15,681 nt of DNA, taken from an uncultured Phenylobacterium sp. (lineage in GTDB: Bacteria; Pseudomonadota; Alphaproteobacteria; Caulobacterales; Caulobacteraceae). The stretch covers positions 1-15,681 of the forward strand of contig CAMFHW010000030.1 of assembly GCA_945952175.1 (NCBI GenBank), given 5' to 3'. Shown piece by piece: positions 15,422 through 15,681 of this stretch (positions within the stretch are counted from its first letter, which is position 1; each line of letters begins with the position of its first letter). The translations under genes and the position numbers were made by a program. The notes under the pieces were generated by a model, which saw nothing but the letters and a program-made list of their open reading frames with translations, was not told the origin of the DNA and made no database searches.

Positions 15422-15681
15422 GCCGCCCCAGGCGCCCGACGCCGGGGGTCCGATCGGCGGGCCGGTCCAGGCGCAGGCCCCGATCGACGGCCTGGTTCAT
15501 GCCGACGCGCTGGAGGAGGCGCATCGCACGATCCCCGACCGGCCCTGGGGCCGCATCGCCGTGATTGCGCTGGTCCTGCTGGTGGCGATGATGGCCGGCT
15601 GGGAAGGCTTCTGGCGCCACCAGGGCTACCACGCTGGCGACATCAAGGAGAGCGACGCCGCCTGGGCCGAGCAGCGCCGCC
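15396..15681 (+). CDS. Membrane-anchored AlgX/AlgJ-type partner protein, N-terminal fragment
   Basis: The first 95 codons are in the window and the gene runs off the right edge. A polar Pro/Ala/Ser-rich start (1-50) is followed by one membrane helix, WGRIAVIALVLLVAMMAGWE (51-70), and then GFWRHQGYHAGDIKESDAAW with AEQRR. That last pattern resembles the segment just after the anchor in SGNH-hydrolase-like proteins encoded next to AlgI-type MBOATs, where they complete O-acetylation in the periplasm. The catalytic domain lies outside the window, so the call rests on position and a short match. The ATG lies inside the MBOAT end, giving a 26-bp overlap and likely coupled translation. Confidence 0.65.
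   Translation, partial: MPSSTSSSEPPQAPDAGGPIGGPVQAQAPIDGLVHADALEEAHRTIPDRPWGRIAVIALVLLVAMMAGWEGFWRHQGYHAGDIKESDAAWAEQRR

Noticed and set aside
13885..15564. 559-codon plus-strand ORF over the MBOAT gene in another frame
   Set aside because: The product is Arg/Pro/Leu-rich noise, while the MBOAT frame has full family motifs and membrane helices.

Overview
The window is very GC-rich DNA with strongly GC-biased third codon positions. That bias also leaves long stop-free shadow frames opposite the real genes. Gene content and promoter style (TTGAnn / TATAGG placed directly on a start codon) fit an alphaproteobacterium, most likely Caulobacterales (Caulobacter/Phenylobacterium-like). This placement is inference from recognised protein families, not from a marker gene. 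No rRNA, tRNA, CRISPR array, transposase or phage gene was seen. The window looks like ordinary chromosome with several poorly described accessory modules.

Left part (1-4875). A DUF899 thioredoxin-like gene runs off the left edge. Divergent from it is a two-gene unit of a helix-turn-helix protein with an N-terminal helical-repeat region and a small beta-propeller protein. Facing that unit is an SDR oxidoreductase preceded by an AraC-family regulator with a cupin-type N-terminus. A 10-bp word occurs in both of their promoter regions, which makes the regulator a candidate controller of the oxidoreductase. Next comes a well-formed leaderless-type promoter with a 28-codon ORF, then a stand-alone class II aminoacyl-tRNA synthetase-like catalytic core that resembles dimeric glycyl-tRNA synthetase but lacks an anticodon-binding domain.

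Middle part (4896-10074, all minus strand). In transcription order there is a SulP anion transporter with a STAS domain, a ParB-like (ParBc_2) protein joined to it by an ATGA overlap, a 234-bp gap, then an exported alpha/beta hydrolase, an enoyl-CoA hydratase/isomerase that lacks both hydratase glutamates, and a glutathione S-transferase-like protein.

Right part (10346-15681, all plus strand). A nitronate monooxygenase is followed by a nested palindromic intergenic repeat and a terminator-like hairpin, then a full-length catalase-peroxidase (katG). A perfect 44-bp palindrome follows katG. The last unit is an MBOAT (AlgI-like) membrane O-acyltransferase with a GC-only hairpin over its ribosome-binding region. 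It overlaps by 26 bp the start of a membrane-anchored protein that looks like its AlgX/AlgJ-type partner and is cut by the right edge.

No single large new system is evident. The most interesting items are the HTH/beta-propeller pair, the orphan synthetase core with its leaderless uORF, the SulP-ParB coupling, and the structured non-coding elements around katG and the MBOAT gene.
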